NCBI GenBank assembly: GCA_014138645.1 | Contig: JACJIB010000008.1 | Span: forward strand, 186,001-250,000 | Source of the DNA: Methylorubrum thiocyanatum | GTDB taxonomy: Bacteria; Pseudomonadota; Alphaproteobacteria; Rhizobiales; Beijerinckiaceae | Direction of reading: 5' to 3' | Length of the DNA: 64,000 nt | In this document: positions 32,164 to 40,823 of the stretch, in pieces | How positions within the stretch are numbered: the stretch's first letter is position 1 | Layout of the letters: the number at the start of each line of letters is the position of its first letter | Made by a program: the position numbers and the translations under genes | Notes under the pieces: generated by a model | Database searches by the model: none | What the model saw: the letters and a program-made list of their open reading frames with translations, nothing else | What the model was told of the DNA's origin: nothing

Positions 32164-32487
32164 TCAGACCGGGCCGGTTTCCGCCCGGATCCACGCGGCG
32201 GTGTCCGGATCGGCTCCTGAGACCGGCAGGTGCAGGATGATCGGCGTCTCGTAGGGATGGCGGCGCTTCAGCTCGGCCGCCAGGGCGTCGGCCAGGCTCT
32301 CCCGGCTCTTGAGGATCGCGACGACCTCCGCGCCGCGCTCGATCGTGCCCTTCCAGGCATAGACCGATTGCATCCCCGGGATCACGTTCACGCAGGCGGC
32401 GAGTCGCGCGCGCACCAGCGCCTCGCCGATGTCGAGTGCGGTCGGGGCATCGGGAAAGGTCGTGTAGACGAGGAGCGGGCGCTCCAT
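32164..32487 (-). CDS. cutA: Divalent-cation tolerance protein CutA
   Basis: This 107-residue trimeric CutA1 protein has a ferredoxin-like fold. The signatures are VYTTFPDAPTALDIGEALVR, LAACVNVIPGMQSVYAWKG and KSRESLADALAAELKRRHPY, then ETPIILHLPV. It was named from copper tolerance in E. coli, but its biochemical role is not settled. It is a single gene, divergent from NAD kinase with a 105-base gap that must hold both promoters. Full length for the family. Confidence 0.95.
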   Translation of the reverse strand: MERPLLVYTTFPDAPTALDIGEALVRARLAACVNVIPGMQSVYAWKGTIERGAEVVAILKSRESLADALAAELKRRHPYETPIILHLPVSGADPDTAAWIRAETGPV

Positions 32488-32592
32488 GCTATGGCTCTCC
32501 CTCGGCAGGCCGGCGCCGGTTCGCGGGTGCCCGGCTCGGACCCCGAGTGAGACCGGCTCGGCCTCTTCCCGTCAACAGGGCTGACAGCACGG

Positions 32593-33363
32593 ATGCCGCG
32601 TCGCTTTTCACGGATCGCCTTCGTGGCGAGCCCCACGGCCGATGCGCGGGAGGCGGCGGACCTGCTGATGCGCCGCTACGACCACGTTTCGCCCGAGGAG
32701 GCGGATGTCGTCGTGGCGCTCGGCGGCGACGGCCTGATGCTGCAGGTGCTGCACCGCTTCATGAATGCGCCCAAACCGATCTACGGCATGAATCGGGGCA
32801 CGGTCGGCTTCCTGATGAACGAGTTCCGGGAGGACGGCCTGCTCGACCGGCTGGAGGCGACCAAGCGCTCGACGATCCACCCGATGACGATGATCGCCAC
32901 CGACACGGAGGGGCGCAGCCACACGGCGCGGGCGATCAACGAGGTCTACATGCTGCGCCAGACCCACCAGACCGCCAAGCTGCGGGTCTCGGTGGACGAC
33001 CATGTGCGCCTGCCCGAATTGATCGCCGACGGCATCCTCGCCGCAACGCCCGCCGGCTCCACCGCCTACAATCTCTCCGTCGGCGGGCCGATCCTGCCGC
33101 TCAACGCCCATCTCCTGGCGCTGACGCCGATCTCGGCCTTCCGGCCGCGGCGCTGGCGCGGGGCGCTGCTGCCGAACTACGCCCGCATCCGCATCGACGT
33201 GATCGACGCCGAGCACCGTCCCGTCGCTGCGGTCGCCGACCACACCGAGTTCCGCCGGGTCTGCACGGTGGAGACGTGGCTCGACCACGCCACCAACCTC
33301 GTGCTGCTGCACGATCCCGGCCACAGCCTCGAAGAGCGCATCCTGCGCGAGCAGTTCGGCTGA
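32593..33363 (+). CDS. nadK: NAD kinase
   Basis: This 256-residue enzyme phosphorylates NAD to NADP. The GGDG motif is at 44-47 (VALGGDGLMLQVLH). The second motif reads DGILAATPAGSTAYNLSVGG, and the NAD-binding INEVYML is in place. The length is at the short end for bacterial NAD kinases, as usual in alphaproteobacteria. The start codon ATG at 32593 follows the cutA divergent region. NADPH supply links it loosely to zwf and fatty-acid synthesis in the same window, but there is no operon connection. Confidence 0.95.
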   Translation: MPRRFSRIAFVASPTADAREAADLLMRRYDHVSPEEADVVVALGGDGLMLQVLHRFMNAPKPIYGMNRGTVGFLMNEFREDGLLDRLEATKRSTIHPMTMIATDTEGRSHTARAINEVYMLRQTHQTAKLRVSVDDHVRLPELIADGILAATPAGSTAYNLSVGGPILPLNAHLLALTPISAFRPRRWRGALLPNYARIRIDVIDAEHRPVAAVADHTEFRRVCTVETWLDHATNLVLLHDPGHSLEERILREQFG

Positions 33364-33405
33364 TTCGTCTCGGCTGACGCGCGACCGGTTTCGGACGCTG
33401 CCGCG

Positions 33406-33633
33406 TCAGAAGTCGCTGGCGAGGCCCTTCACCTCCCAGTCCTCGTAGCGGACGGGCTCCAATCCACCGCGTCCGAGCGATTCGGGCCGCTCGGCGATCC
33501 GCGCCGCGCGGGCGTCGATGGCCGCGCGGCGCTCGGCCGCCTCCGCCAGCGCCCGCTGCGCCGCCGGGGACAGTTCGCGCGCGACCGCATCGGACCGCTC
33601 GATCTCCGGCGCCTTGGCATCGGCCTGCGTCAT
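33406..33633 (-). CDS. DUF1674 / SDHAF4-like protein
   Basis: This 75-residue protein ends with GGLEPVRYEDWEVKGLASDF, the hallmark of DUF1674, the family of the mitochondrial succinate dehydrogenase assembly factor SDHAF4. In bacteria the role is likely to be flavoprotein or succinate dehydrogenase maturation, but direct evidence is sparse. The N-terminal 50 residues are helical and charged. The start at 33633 has an excellent AGGAAGGAGA upstream. It is divergent from rsmB and convergent with nadK. Confidence 0.88.
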   Translation of the reverse strand: MTQADAKAPEIERSDAVARELSPAAQRALAEAAERRAAIDARAARIAERPESLGRGGLEPVRYEDWEVKGLASDF

Positions 33634-33737
33634 GCCGATCTCCTTCCTAACTTGCATCCCTTGCCGACAGATGTGACTGCGTCGGCTCCGGGGCGAGACC
33701 CCGCCGATCCCTTTTAGCCCAGAACGGCCTTTTCCGC

Positions 33738-35102
33738 GTGGCATCCACACCCAACCGCAGCACGCCGCCTCCCTTCGATCCGTCGGTGCCGGGCCTCGCG
33801 GCGCGTCACGTCGCGCGCGAGGCGGTGGCGACGCTGCTCGGCCCCGCCCGCGGCCTGGCGCTGGAGGATGCCCTCGCCCAGGCGGCACGGGGCGCGCGGC
33901 TGGAACCGGGCGAGGCCGCCCTCGCCCGGGCGATCGCGACGGCGAGCTTCCGCCGCCTCGGCTTCATCCAGGCGGCGCTCGCCGCCCGGCTGCGGGACGG
34001 CCTGCCGGAGAACCGGCCCCACCTTCTCGCGCTGCTGGTGACCGGCGCTGCGCAGATCCTCGATCTCGCAGTGGCCGACCACGCCGCCGTCGATCTCTCG
34101 GTGCGTCTCGCCAAGGCGGACCCGCAGCTCCAGCACCTCGCGCCCCTCGTCAACGCCGTGCTGCGCCGGATCGTCCGGGAGCGCGACGCGATCCGGGCCG
34201 AGGAGACCGATCCGCTCGCCCACAACACGCCGGACTGGCTCGCCCGCCGCTGGCGGGCGGCCTACGGCGAGGCGGCGGCCCGCGCCATCGCGGCCGCCCA
34301 TCTGGAAGGCGCGGCGGTCGATCTCACGCTGGCGCGCGACCCGGAGATCTGGGCCGAGCGGCTCGGCGGTGTCCGCCTCGATCTCGGCTCCGTGCGGCTG
34401 GTCGAGGCGCGGGAGGCGGTGGCCGATCTCCCCGGCTACGCGGAGGGCGTGTGGTGGGTGCAGGACGCCGCTGCCGCCCTGCCGGTGCGGCTGCTCGCGC
34501 CGGAATCGGGGGAGCGGGTCGCCGATCTCTGCGCGGCGCCGGGGGGCAAGACGGCCCAGATCGCCGCCGCGGGCGCGGCGGTGACGGCAATCGACCGGTC
34601 CGCCGCCCGCCTGGAACGCCTCGGTCGCAACCTCGAACGCCTCGGCCTCACCGCCGAGGTCCTGACCACCGACGCTCTCGCCCTGCCGGAGGACACGCCC
34701 TTCGACGCGGTGCTGCTCGACGCGCCCTGCTCGGCGACCGGCACCCTCCGCCGCCATCCGGACGTGGCCTGGACGAAGAGCGAGACGGACGTGTTCCGCC
34801 TCGTCGGCCTCCAGCGCCGGCTCCTCGACAAGGCGGCGCGGCTGACGCGGCCCGGCGGACGCCTCGTCTACTGCACCTGCTCCCTCGAACCCGAGGAGGG
34901 CAGCGGGCAGATCGCGGATTTCCTGAACCGCCATCCGGATTTCGAGCGGATCGCGATCACGCCCGATCGAGTGGCCGGCCATGCCGAGCTGATCGACCCG
35001 TCGGGCGACCTTCGCACCCTGCCGAGCCATCTGGCCGGCGGCACCGGACGGGCAGGCGGCCTCGACGGCTTCTTCGCCAGCCTGCTGCGGCGGAAGGACT
35101 GA
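33738..35102 (+). CDS. rsmB: 16S rRNA (cytosine-967-C5)-methyltransferase RsmB
   Basis: This 454-residue protein combines an N-terminal NusB-like RNA-binding domain (about 20-150) with a Rossmann SAM methyltransferase domain. SAM motifs are DLCAAPGGKTAQI, LLDAPCSATGTLRRHPDVAW and the nucleophile-containing YCTCSLEPEEG, with Cys381 the likely nucleophile. The start is a GTG at 33738 (VASTPNRS), translated as Met; no better start is visible. It modifies the small ribosomal subunit. It is divergent from the DUF1674 gene. Confidence 0.93.
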   Translation: MASTPNRSTPPPFDPSVPGLAARHVAREAVATLLGPARGLALEDALAQAARGARLEPGEAALARAIATASFRRLGFIQAALAARLRDGLPENRPHLLALLVTGAAQILDLAVADHAAVDLSVRLAKADPQLQHLAPLVNAVLRRIVRERDAIRAEETDPLAHNTPDWLARRWRAAYGEAAARAIAAAHLEGAAVDLTLARDPEIWAERLGGVRLDLGSVRLVEAREAVADLPGYAEGVWWVQDAAAALPVRLLAPESGERVADLCAAPGGKTAQIAAAGAAVTAIDRSAARLERLGRNLERLGLTAEVLTTDALALPEDTPFDAVLLDAPCSATGTLRRHPDVAWTKSETDVFRLVGLQRRLLDKAARLTRPGGRLVYCTCSLEPEEGSGQIADFLNRHPDFERIAITPDRVAGHAELIDPSGDLRTLPSHLAGGTGRAGGLDGFFASLLRRKD

Positions 35103-35163
35103 AACCAGACGCTTCGAGCCGGGCGGCGTGATCCTGTGATCCGGCGCTCCCGTGCCGATCGTC

Positions 35164-35328
35164 TCAGCAGCAATGGGCCTTCAGGCCGGCCCCGACCATG
35201 GCGAGGCCGGTCACGAGAGAAAGGCCGCCGGCCGTCTCCATCCGCGCCGTCCAGTCGGGGTAGCGCGGCGCTTGGCCCGCCAGAACCAAGCCGGCGGACA
35301 AGCTCACGAGGCTGAGCAACGCAATCAT
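35164..35328 (-). CDS. 54-residue two-helix membrane protein ending in Cys-Cys
   Basis: This small gene encodes MIALLSLVSLSAGLVLAGQA followed by a short loop (PRYPDWTARMETA) and a second hydrophobic segment (GGLSLVTGLAMVGAGL), then KAHCC. Two short membrane helices are predicted. GGAGG lies six bases before the ATG, strong support for translation. The terminal His-Cys-Cys could bind metal or be modified, but that is speculation. It converges with rsmB and is divergent from the membrane protein gene at 35635. Confidence 0.65.
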   Translation of the reverse strand: MIALLSLVSLSAGLVLAGQAPRYPDWTARMETAGGLSLVTGLAMVGAGLKAHCC

Positions 35329-35634
35329 TCATCCTCCAGATCGAGCGGCCAGTGCGGCGCCGTTCCAGCCGGCATCACTGGGCGCTCGAACGCGTTAACG
35401 CGGCGAAAGCGGCGCGGGGTTTCCCCGCTCTTCCCGTTCTCCACAGTCCGGCCCGCCGCACTTGAGAGCTGAGTGCCGACAAAGACTGCAAATTGACCGG
35501 CAGATTGCACAACTTTTGTTACATAAGCGGCATTAACCATTCGTTCAAGTGTGTAAACAAAGCCTTAGCAAGGCCGCTCAAGTTCGTTTAAGTTTTTTCT
35601 ACACAACGAACTTCCCTCCCGTTTCGGCGGCTCC
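35329..35634. other. AT-rich divergent promoter region (306 bp)
   Basis: This region lies between the 54-residue gene (minus) and the integral membrane protein gene (plus). Bases 35480-35615 are strikingly AT-rich for this genome. They include the small hairpin GCCTT-AGC-AAGGC (35562-35574) and a TTTAAGTTTTTT run near 35587-35598. This composition suggests strong or regulated promoters and possibly binding of a nucleoid or MucR-type protein. No gene is supported. Confidence 0.5.
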
Positions 35635-36708
35635 ATGCCTTACGTGTCCAGTTCCTGGGTGCGCCTTCCCGTCATGCTTGCAGGCGCAGCAAGCTTTGTT
35701 CTGCTCGGAACGGGGGCGGCCAACGCCCACGTCAAATGGTTCTGTGCCTTCGACGTCGCCGGCCAGCCGCGCGGGCTCGAACAAGTCCTCTGCACCGACT
35801 TCGAATTACTGACGGGGCTTGCGCTCGTCTGCCTGATGTTCGGCTGCCTGGCCGAGGGGACGCCGCTCGGCACCGCGATCCTCAACGCGCTCGACCGCGC
35901 CACGGCAGCGGTGCGGGACAACAGCGCCCTGATCGTTCGGGCCGTGGTGGGGTTCTTCCTCGTCTCGCTGTGGAACCTCGGCGGGATCATCCTGACGCCG
36001 GAACTGAAGACCGACATCGCCTGGATCCCGTGGCTCCAGCTCGCCATGGCCGCCGGCCTGCTGTGGAAGCGCACCCTGCCGCTCACCGCCGCCGGCATCG
36101 TGTTCCTGTTCGGTCTCGCCGTGTGGAATTACGGCGCCTTCCACCTCGCCGATTATCCGGTCTTCCTGGGCGTGGCCGCCTTCCTGGCCCTGACCGCCTT
36201 CGACCGCACCCTGTTCGGACAGCGCCCCATCGACGTGGTGCGCATCGCCGCCGCGATCACGCTGATGTGGGCCTCCGTCGAGAAGTGGGCCTACCCGCAC
36301 TGGACCGATCCGCTGATCGCCGCCAAGCCGGCCATGACGATGGGCGCCTCACCGGAACTCTTCATGCAGGCCGCCGGCGTCATCGAGTTCACCCTGGCCT
36401 TCGCCCTGATCTGGACCCCTCTGGTGCGCCGCGCCTCGGCGATCATCCTAACCGCGGTCTTCGTCTCGGCCATCCTCGAATTCGGCAAGGTCGACGCCAT
36501 CGGCCATTCGGGCATCATCGCGGTTCTGATCGCCATCGCCGCCGACGACGCCCGGGTTCCCGCCACCCGCCGCGATGTCGTCCTCACCCCGGTCTACTAT
36601 GCCAGCGCCCTGATGCTGTTCCTCGGCGTCTACTATTTCGCTCACGGGGTGCTCTACGGCTCCACTTACGGAATCGGGGCGGGCATGACGGGGCTTCCGG
36701 TGATCTGA
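35635..36708 (+). CDS. Polytopic membrane protein with HVKWF N-terminus
   Basis: This 357-residue protein starts with a signal-like helix (VMLAGAASFVLLGTGAANA) and then HVKWFCAFDVAG, with about nine further membrane segments. A DoxX-like flavour is seen in the region IAAAITLMWASVEKWAYPHW and FMQAAGVIEFTLAFALIWTP, where charged and aromatic residues sit inside helices. I do not recognise a defined family; it may be an electron-transfer or transport protein of the inner membrane. It is a single gene preceded by an AT-rich promoter and followed by a hairpin. The ATG at 35635 lacks a clear Shine-Dalgarno. Confidence 0.7.
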   Translation: MPYVSSSWVRLPVMLAGAASFVLLGTGAANAHVKWFCAFDVAGQPRGLEQVLCTDFELLTGLALVCLMFGCLAEGTPLGTAILNALDRATAAVRDNSALIVRAVVGFFLVSLWNLGGIILTPELKTDIAWIPWLQLAMAAGLLWKRTLPLTAAGIVFLFGLAVWNYGAFHLADYPVFLGVAAFLALTAFDRTLFGQRPIDVVRIAAAITLMWASVEKWAYPHWTDPLIAAKPAMTMGASPELFMQAAGVIEFTLAFALIWTPLVRRASAIILTAVFVSAILEFGKVDAIGHSGIIAVLIAIAADDARVPATRRDVVLTPVYYASALMLFLGVYYFAHGVLYGSTYGIGAGMTGLPVI

Positions 36709-37051
36709 TCCGGCGGCAGCCGGCCGCAGAGGGACACGACGCAACGGGGGCGCCTTCCGCAGGGAGGGCGCCCCCGAGCCGTCCGGGCCATCGCGGTCTG
36801 CGCCGGCCTGCGGGGTCGCGCGCCGAAGATCTCGTCAGGACTTCATTTACGCTTCGATCCTGTTGGCGGCCGAAGCGCGCACGGATCCTCGCAACGGCAC
36901 AGATCGTCCGCCGTCTTGTTCAGGCTCCGGGAGAAGCAATTCGTTAAATACGCCCCGATGCATTTTTCCAACACCGGCGGCGTTTAACGCGATGGCAAGC
37001 CGGCGGCGCCGAAAGTCGGGCCAGTAACGACGCGGCATCGGACGGGATGGC
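36709..37051. other. Intergenic region (343 bp) with hairpin
   Basis: The hairpin GGGGGCGCC (36746-36754) with GGCGCCCCC (36767-36775) probably ends the membrane protein transcript. The remainder to 37051 is the upstream region of the AOS-like gene, with an AT-richer part near 36930-36985 that may hold its promoter. No gene is seen. Confidence 0.45.
36746..36775 (+). terminator. Hairpin terminator
   Basis: A perfect 9-bp GC-rich stem with a 12-base loop lies 38 bases after the membrane protein stop codon. There is no T-run. Confidence 0.5.
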
Positions 37052-38296
37052 ATGAGACATCGTGAGCAGACCGACGCGACGAACCGGGACCGCGCGGACG
37101 GCGTCAGCCTTCTGCACCGCTCCGCGGCGCCCGGCGACGACCACCCCGTACGGGGGCTCGACTTCGCCTCGCAGGATTGCCTCGGCCTCTCCACCCATCC
37201 GGACATCGTGGCCACCGCCGCCGACACCCTGCGCCGCCTCGGCGTGCGCAGTGTCTGCGCCGCGACCGAGGCCGGCGCGCCCGGCCTCGCGCTCGCGCTG
37301 GAACGCCGGATCGCCGACTTCCTGCAAATGGAGGAGGCGCTGCTCTGCCCGACCGGTCGCGCCGCCGCCCAGGCCGTGATCCGCGGCCTCGTGCGCCCGG
37401 CCGACCACGTGGTGATCGATGCCGCGATCCGCGGCAGTCTCCGCGAGGTCTCGGAGATCGCGACGGACAACCTCTCACCGTTCCGCCACCTCGACGCCGA
37501 GCATTGCCGTGCCCTGCTCCGGGCCATCCGGGCTCGCGATGCGGAGAACGGGATCCTCGTCGTCACCGAGAGCCTGTCCCCGCTCGATTCCGGCACGCCG
37601 GACCTCGCCGTCCTGCGGGCCCTGTGCGACGAGTACGGCGCAACCCTCCTCGTGGATGTGAGCCAGGATCTCGGCTGCCTCGGCGAGGACGGGCGCGGCC
37701 ATCTCGGCCTTCAGGACATGCTAGGCCGGGCCGATCTCGTGACGGGCAGCTTCTCGAAGAGCTTCGCCTCGAACGGCGGCTTCGTCGCCGCCCGCACCCG
37801 CGCGGTGACCCGCTGCCTGCGCGCGGGGGATGCCGCCGCCCAGACGCTCTCGCCGATCCAGATCGCGGTGATCCTCAAGGCCTTCGCCATCATCGACGAT
37901 GCGGAGGGGCGCGAGCGCCGCGCCCGGCTGATGCGCAACGTCCTGAACCTGCGCACCGCCCTGCGGGATCGGGCGCTGGCGGTCTGCGGCGAGCCCTGCA
38001 CCAGCGTCTCCGTGGAGGTCGGCACCGGCGAACCGGCGCGCCTCGCCGCGGCGCGCTTGGCCGAACGCGGCCTGCTCGCCGATCTCGCCGCCTTGGCGGA
38101 GACCGGCCGGCTGCGGCTGCACGTCACCGCCGGCCACGGCGACGCCGAGATCGCGCGCGCCGCCGCCTGCCTCGCCGAGGTGCTTGGCGAAGTCTTTGGC
38201 GAACTCTTCGGCGAAGTCTTCGGCGACGCGTCGGGCAAGACGCGCTCCGCCGCCACGGGATCGTCGGCCCGGCCGAACCTGCGCGCCGCCGCGTAG
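37052..38296 (+). CDS. Atypical alpha-oxoamine synthase-like PLP enzyme
   Basis: This 414-residue protein is a fold-type I PLP enzyme closest to the alpha-oxoamine synthases (BioF, KBL, ALAS, serine palmitoyltransferase). The PLP lysine is Lys236 (GSFSKSFASNGGFVAA), and Asp202 (LLVDVSQDLGCLGEDGRG) should hold the pyridine nitrogen. Two usually invariant histidines are replaced. DxxH reads Asp-Val-Ser-Gln, giving Gln205. The ring-stacking NHAS motif reads IRGS, giving Arg127. The chemistry may therefore differ. The C-terminus (378-395) consists of 4-residue repeats such as VFGE/LFGE encoded by 12-bp repeats, then a basic tail. It lies near fatty-acid genes but not in their operon. Confidence 0.8.
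   Translation: MRHREQTDATNRDRADGVSLLHRSAAPGDDHPVRGLDFASQDCLGLSTHPDIVATAADTLRRLGVRSVCAATEAGAPGLALALERRIADFLQMEEALLCPTGRAAAQAVIRGLVRPADHVVIDAAIRGSLREVSEIATDNLSPFRHLDAEHCRALLRAIRARDAENGILVVTESLSPLDSGTPDLAVLRALCDEYGATLLVDVSQDLGCLGEDGRGHLGLQDMLGRADLVTGSFSKSFASNGGFVAARTRAVTRCLRAGDAAAQTLSPIQIAVILKAFAIIDDAEGRERRARLMRNVLNLRTALRDRALAVCGEPCTSVSVEVGTGEPARLAAARLAERGLLADLAALAETGRLRLHVTAGHGDAEIARAAACLAEVLGEVFGELFGEVFGDASGKTRSAATGSSARPNLRAAA
38183..38230 (+). repeat. 12-bp repeats in the AOS-like gene C-terminus
   Basis: About four 12-base units with consensus near TTCGGCGAAGTC encode the peptide repeat VLGE-VFGE-LFGE-VFGD. They resemble, in length and pattern, the non-coding array at 30881-30963. Confidence 0.75.
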
Positions 38297-38330
38297 TCCC
38301 CGCCCCGGCGCCGCCGTTCCGGACCGACGC

Positions 38331-38660
38331 CTAGAGAACCATGCCGCGGGCATCCGCCTCCCGCTCGACGGTCTCGAGCAGGGCGCGGGAAGCGATGAGA
38401 CGGCGGTCGATCATCGGATCGGTGAGCCGGTCGATCCAGAGCGGCCAGGTCGCGCGGGCCTCGACGGTGCGGCCTTCGAGGTCGCTGCGGACGGCGCGCA
38501 GATAGGGCGTCGCCCCAGGCCCGAGCCGGTCCAGCGTCACGCACAGATCACGGCGGAACTCCTGTGAGATCCGGGCCAGTCCGGCATGGGCGGATTCGTA
38601 GGCGCCGATCAGGGCATGGGCGTGCCCGACCGCCTCCTGGGGATAGAGCGTGCGGAACAT
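38331..38660 (-). CDS. Hypothetical helical protein
   Basis: This predicted 109-residue protein is rich in helices (EAVGHAHALIGAYESAHAGL, EFRRDLCVTLDRLGPGATP, and DPMIDRRLIASRALLETVER). It has no membrane segment or metal motif. The ATG at 38660 is chosen; the frame is open upstream and a TTG near 38705 would add 15 residues. The stop is 34 bases from the AOS-like gene, which converges with it. I do not recognise the family. Confidence 0.6.
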   Translation of the reverse strand: MFRTLYPQEAVGHAHALIGAYESAHAGLARISQEFRRDLCVTLDRLGPGATPYLRAVRSDLEGRTVEARATWPLWIDRLTDPMIDRRLIASRALLETVEREADARGMVL

Positions 38661-39008
38661 GGCGAGTCTCTCGCAGGACGCGTCCGATAAGGCCTCACCA
38701 ATCAATGCGCGGAACCGCGCCGGGTTCGGGTCGTGATGTCGCCAATTCTCCCGCCATGCCGAGCAAGCTCGGCGGTGATCCGATACCGGCGGCGGGGAGC
38801 GAGCTCGGCTTTTTTGCCGTTCTGATCTTGTGCATCGCATTGTTGACAGTCGCCGCACGTGATGCGACTGCGCCGCACCTTGAAACAGGGCCCCTCGGCG
38901 ATCCCGGGCGCCGGCAGTCCGTCTCGTGGCTGCGGGCGCGCGGTGTGGCGCCGGGCGAGGCTCCGATCCGCCGGTGCATCCGTTCCGGCGCCAGGGCGAC
39001 GGGACGTC
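38661..39008. other. Divergent intergenic region upstream of fabD (348 bp)
   Basis: This region separates the hypothetical gene (minus) from fabD (plus). TTGACA occurs at 38843-38848 and could be the -35 element of the fabD promoter, though no convincing -10 sequence follows. Bases 38810-38870 are moderately AT-rich. Frames extending fabD upstream (to 38859) have no family similarity, so I regard them as leader. No RNA gene is seen. Confidence 0.4.
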
Positions 39009-39941
39009 ATGACGCGAGCCTTCATCTTTCCGGGACAGGGCAGCCAAGCGGTCGGCATGGGCAAGGCGCTGAGCGAGGCGTCCCCGGCCGCCCGGCAGGT
39101 CTTCGAGGAGGTCGATGCGGCGCTCGGCCAGAACCTGTCGCGGCTGATGTTCGAGGGGCCCTCCGAGGAACTGACCCTGACCGCCAACGCGCAGCCGGCG
39201 CTGATGGCGGCCAGCCTCGCGGTGCTGCGCACGCTCGAGGCCGAGCGCGGCCTCGATCTCGCCCGCGACGCGGCCTTCGTCGCCGGCCATTCGCTCGGCG
39301 AGTATTCGGCGCTCGCAGCGGCCGGGACCTTCTCGATCTCCGACGCCGCCCGCCTGTTGCGCATCCGCGGCGAGGCGATGCAGCGGGCCGTGGCCCCGGG
39401 CGTCGGCGCCATGGCCGCCCTGCTCGGCCCCGATCTGGCGACCGCCCGCGACATCGCCGAGGAGGCGGCGCAAGGCATGGTCTGCGACGTCGCCAACGAC
39501 AACGGCGCCGGTCAGGTCGTGCTCTCGGGCCACCGGGAGGCGGTCGAGCGGGCCATGGCCCTGGCGCAGGGCCGCGGCGTGCGCCGCGCCGTTCTCCTCA
39601 ACGTCTCCGCACCGTTCCATTGCGCTCTGATGGCGCCCGCCGCCGAGGCGATGCGCCGGGCGCTCGCCGAGGTGACGATGCGGGCACCGGTGGTGCCGGT
39701 CTACGCCAACATCACCGCCGGTCCGCTCACCGAGCCCGACGCGATCCGCGACGCCCTGGTCAGCCAGGTCACCGGGACCGTGCGCTGGGCCGAAAGCGTG
39801 GCGGCCATGGCGGAAGCCGGGGTCGACCGTTTCCACGAACTCGGCGCCGGCAAGGTGCTGACCGGCCTCGTCAAGCGGATCGCGCCGAATGCCACCGCGG
39901 GCGCGGTCGGCACGCCCGACGACGTCGCCGCCTACAACTGA
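39009..39941 (+). CDS. fabD: Malonyl-CoA:ACP transacylase FabD
   Basis: This 310-residue enzyme transfers malonyl from CoA to ACP, supplying the extender unit for fatty-acid synthesis. The start MTRAFIFPGQGSQAVGMGK is the family N-terminus. The nucleophile Ser95 is in GHSLGEYSAL, with Arg120 in RIRGEAMQ and His204 in VSAPFHCALM. The end of the gene is 26 bases from fabG. Together with fabG, acpP and fabF it forms the usual fatty-acid synthesis cluster. Confidence 0.97.
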   Translation: MTRAFIFPGQGSQAVGMGKALSEASPAARQVFEEVDAALGQNLSRLMFEGPSEELTLTANAQPALMAASLAVLRTLEAERGLDLARDAAFVAGHSLGEYSALAAAGTFSISDAARLLRIRGEAMQRAVAPGVGAMAALLGPDLATARDIAEEAAQGMVCDVANDNGAGQVVLSGHREAVERAMALAQGRGVRRAVLLNVSAPFHCALMAPAAEAMRRALAEVTMRAPVVPVYANITAGPLTEPDAIRDALVSQVTGTVRWAESVAAMAEAGVDRFHELGAGKVLTGLVKRIAPNATAGAVGTPDDVAAYN

Positions 39942-39967
39942 TTCGTCCGATCGGAAGAGCCGTCACC

Positions 39968-40708
39968 ATGTTCGATCTTACCGGCCGCAAGGCCCTCGTC
40001 ACCGGCGCGACCGGCGGACTCGGCGGCGCGATCGCCCGGGCTCTTCACGCGCAAGGTGCCCATGTCGCCCTGTCCGGCACCCGTCGCGCGGTGCTCGACG
40101 AACTGGCGGCGGAACTCGGCGGCGAGCGCGTCGCGGTGGTCGAGGCCAACCTCGCCGACAAGGCGGCCGTGGAGGCGCTGCTGCCGGCCGCCGAATCGGC
40201 GCTCGGCGGGCTCGACATCCTGGTCAACAACGCCGGCATCACCCGCGACAACCTCTTCATGCGGATGAAGGACGAGGAGTGGGAGGCGGTGCTCGACGTC
40301 AACCTCACCGCCGCCTTCCGCCTGTCGCGCGCCGCGCTAAGGGGAATGATGAAGCGCCGCTACGGCCGCATCATCGGTATCAGTTCGGTGGTCGGCGCCA
40401 CGGGCAATCCGGGCCAGGGCAACTACGCCGCTGCCAAGGCCGGGCTTGTGGGCATGACCAAGGCGCTGGCGGCGGAGGTCGCGACGCGCGGCATCACCGT
40501 GAACTGCATCGCCCCCGGCTTCATCACCTCGGCGATGACCGACGCGCTCAACGAGAAGCAGCGCGAGACGATTCTCACCCGCGTACCCGCGGGCCGGCTC
40601 GGCACCGGTGCCGAGATCGGCGCGGCGGCAGTCTATCTGGCGTCGGAGGAAGCGGGTTACGTGACGGGGCAGACGTTGCACGTCAATGGCGGCATGGCGA
40701 TGTATTGA
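39968..40708 (+). CDS. fabG: 3-oxoacyl-ACP reductase FabG
   Basis: This 246-residue NADPH-dependent short-chain dehydrogenase reduces 3-oxoacyl-ACP. Cofactor motif TGATGGLGGAIA is at the N-terminus. The catalytic residues are Ser140 (GISSVVGATGN), Tyr153 and Lys157 (GNYAAAKAG). The NNAGITRDNLFMRM segment and the end GQTLHVNGGMAMY are typical FabG. GGAAGAG lies before the ATG. It is co-directional with fabD, almost certainly co-transcribed. Confidence 0.97.
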   Translation: MFDLTGRKALVTGATGGLGGAIARALHAQGAHVALSGTRRAVLDELAAELGGERVAVVEANLADKAAVEALLPAAESALGGLDILVNNAGITRDNLFMRMKDEEWEAVLDVNLTAAFRLSRAALRGMMKRRYGRIIGISSVVGATGNPGQGNYAAAKAGLVGMTKALAAEVATRGITVNCIAPGFITSAMTDALNEKQRETILTRVPAGRLGTGAEIGAAAVYLASEEAGYVTGQTLHVNGGMAMY

Positions 40709-40823
40709 GAATGTCCACAAAGGGGTGTTCCAACCGGAAAACCACGCCAATGAACGCTTTCTGAACCGCCCCTCGCCAGAGCGGAAACCCTGTGTTAACA
40801 CCCGGCTCAGCCGTGCAGGGGAG

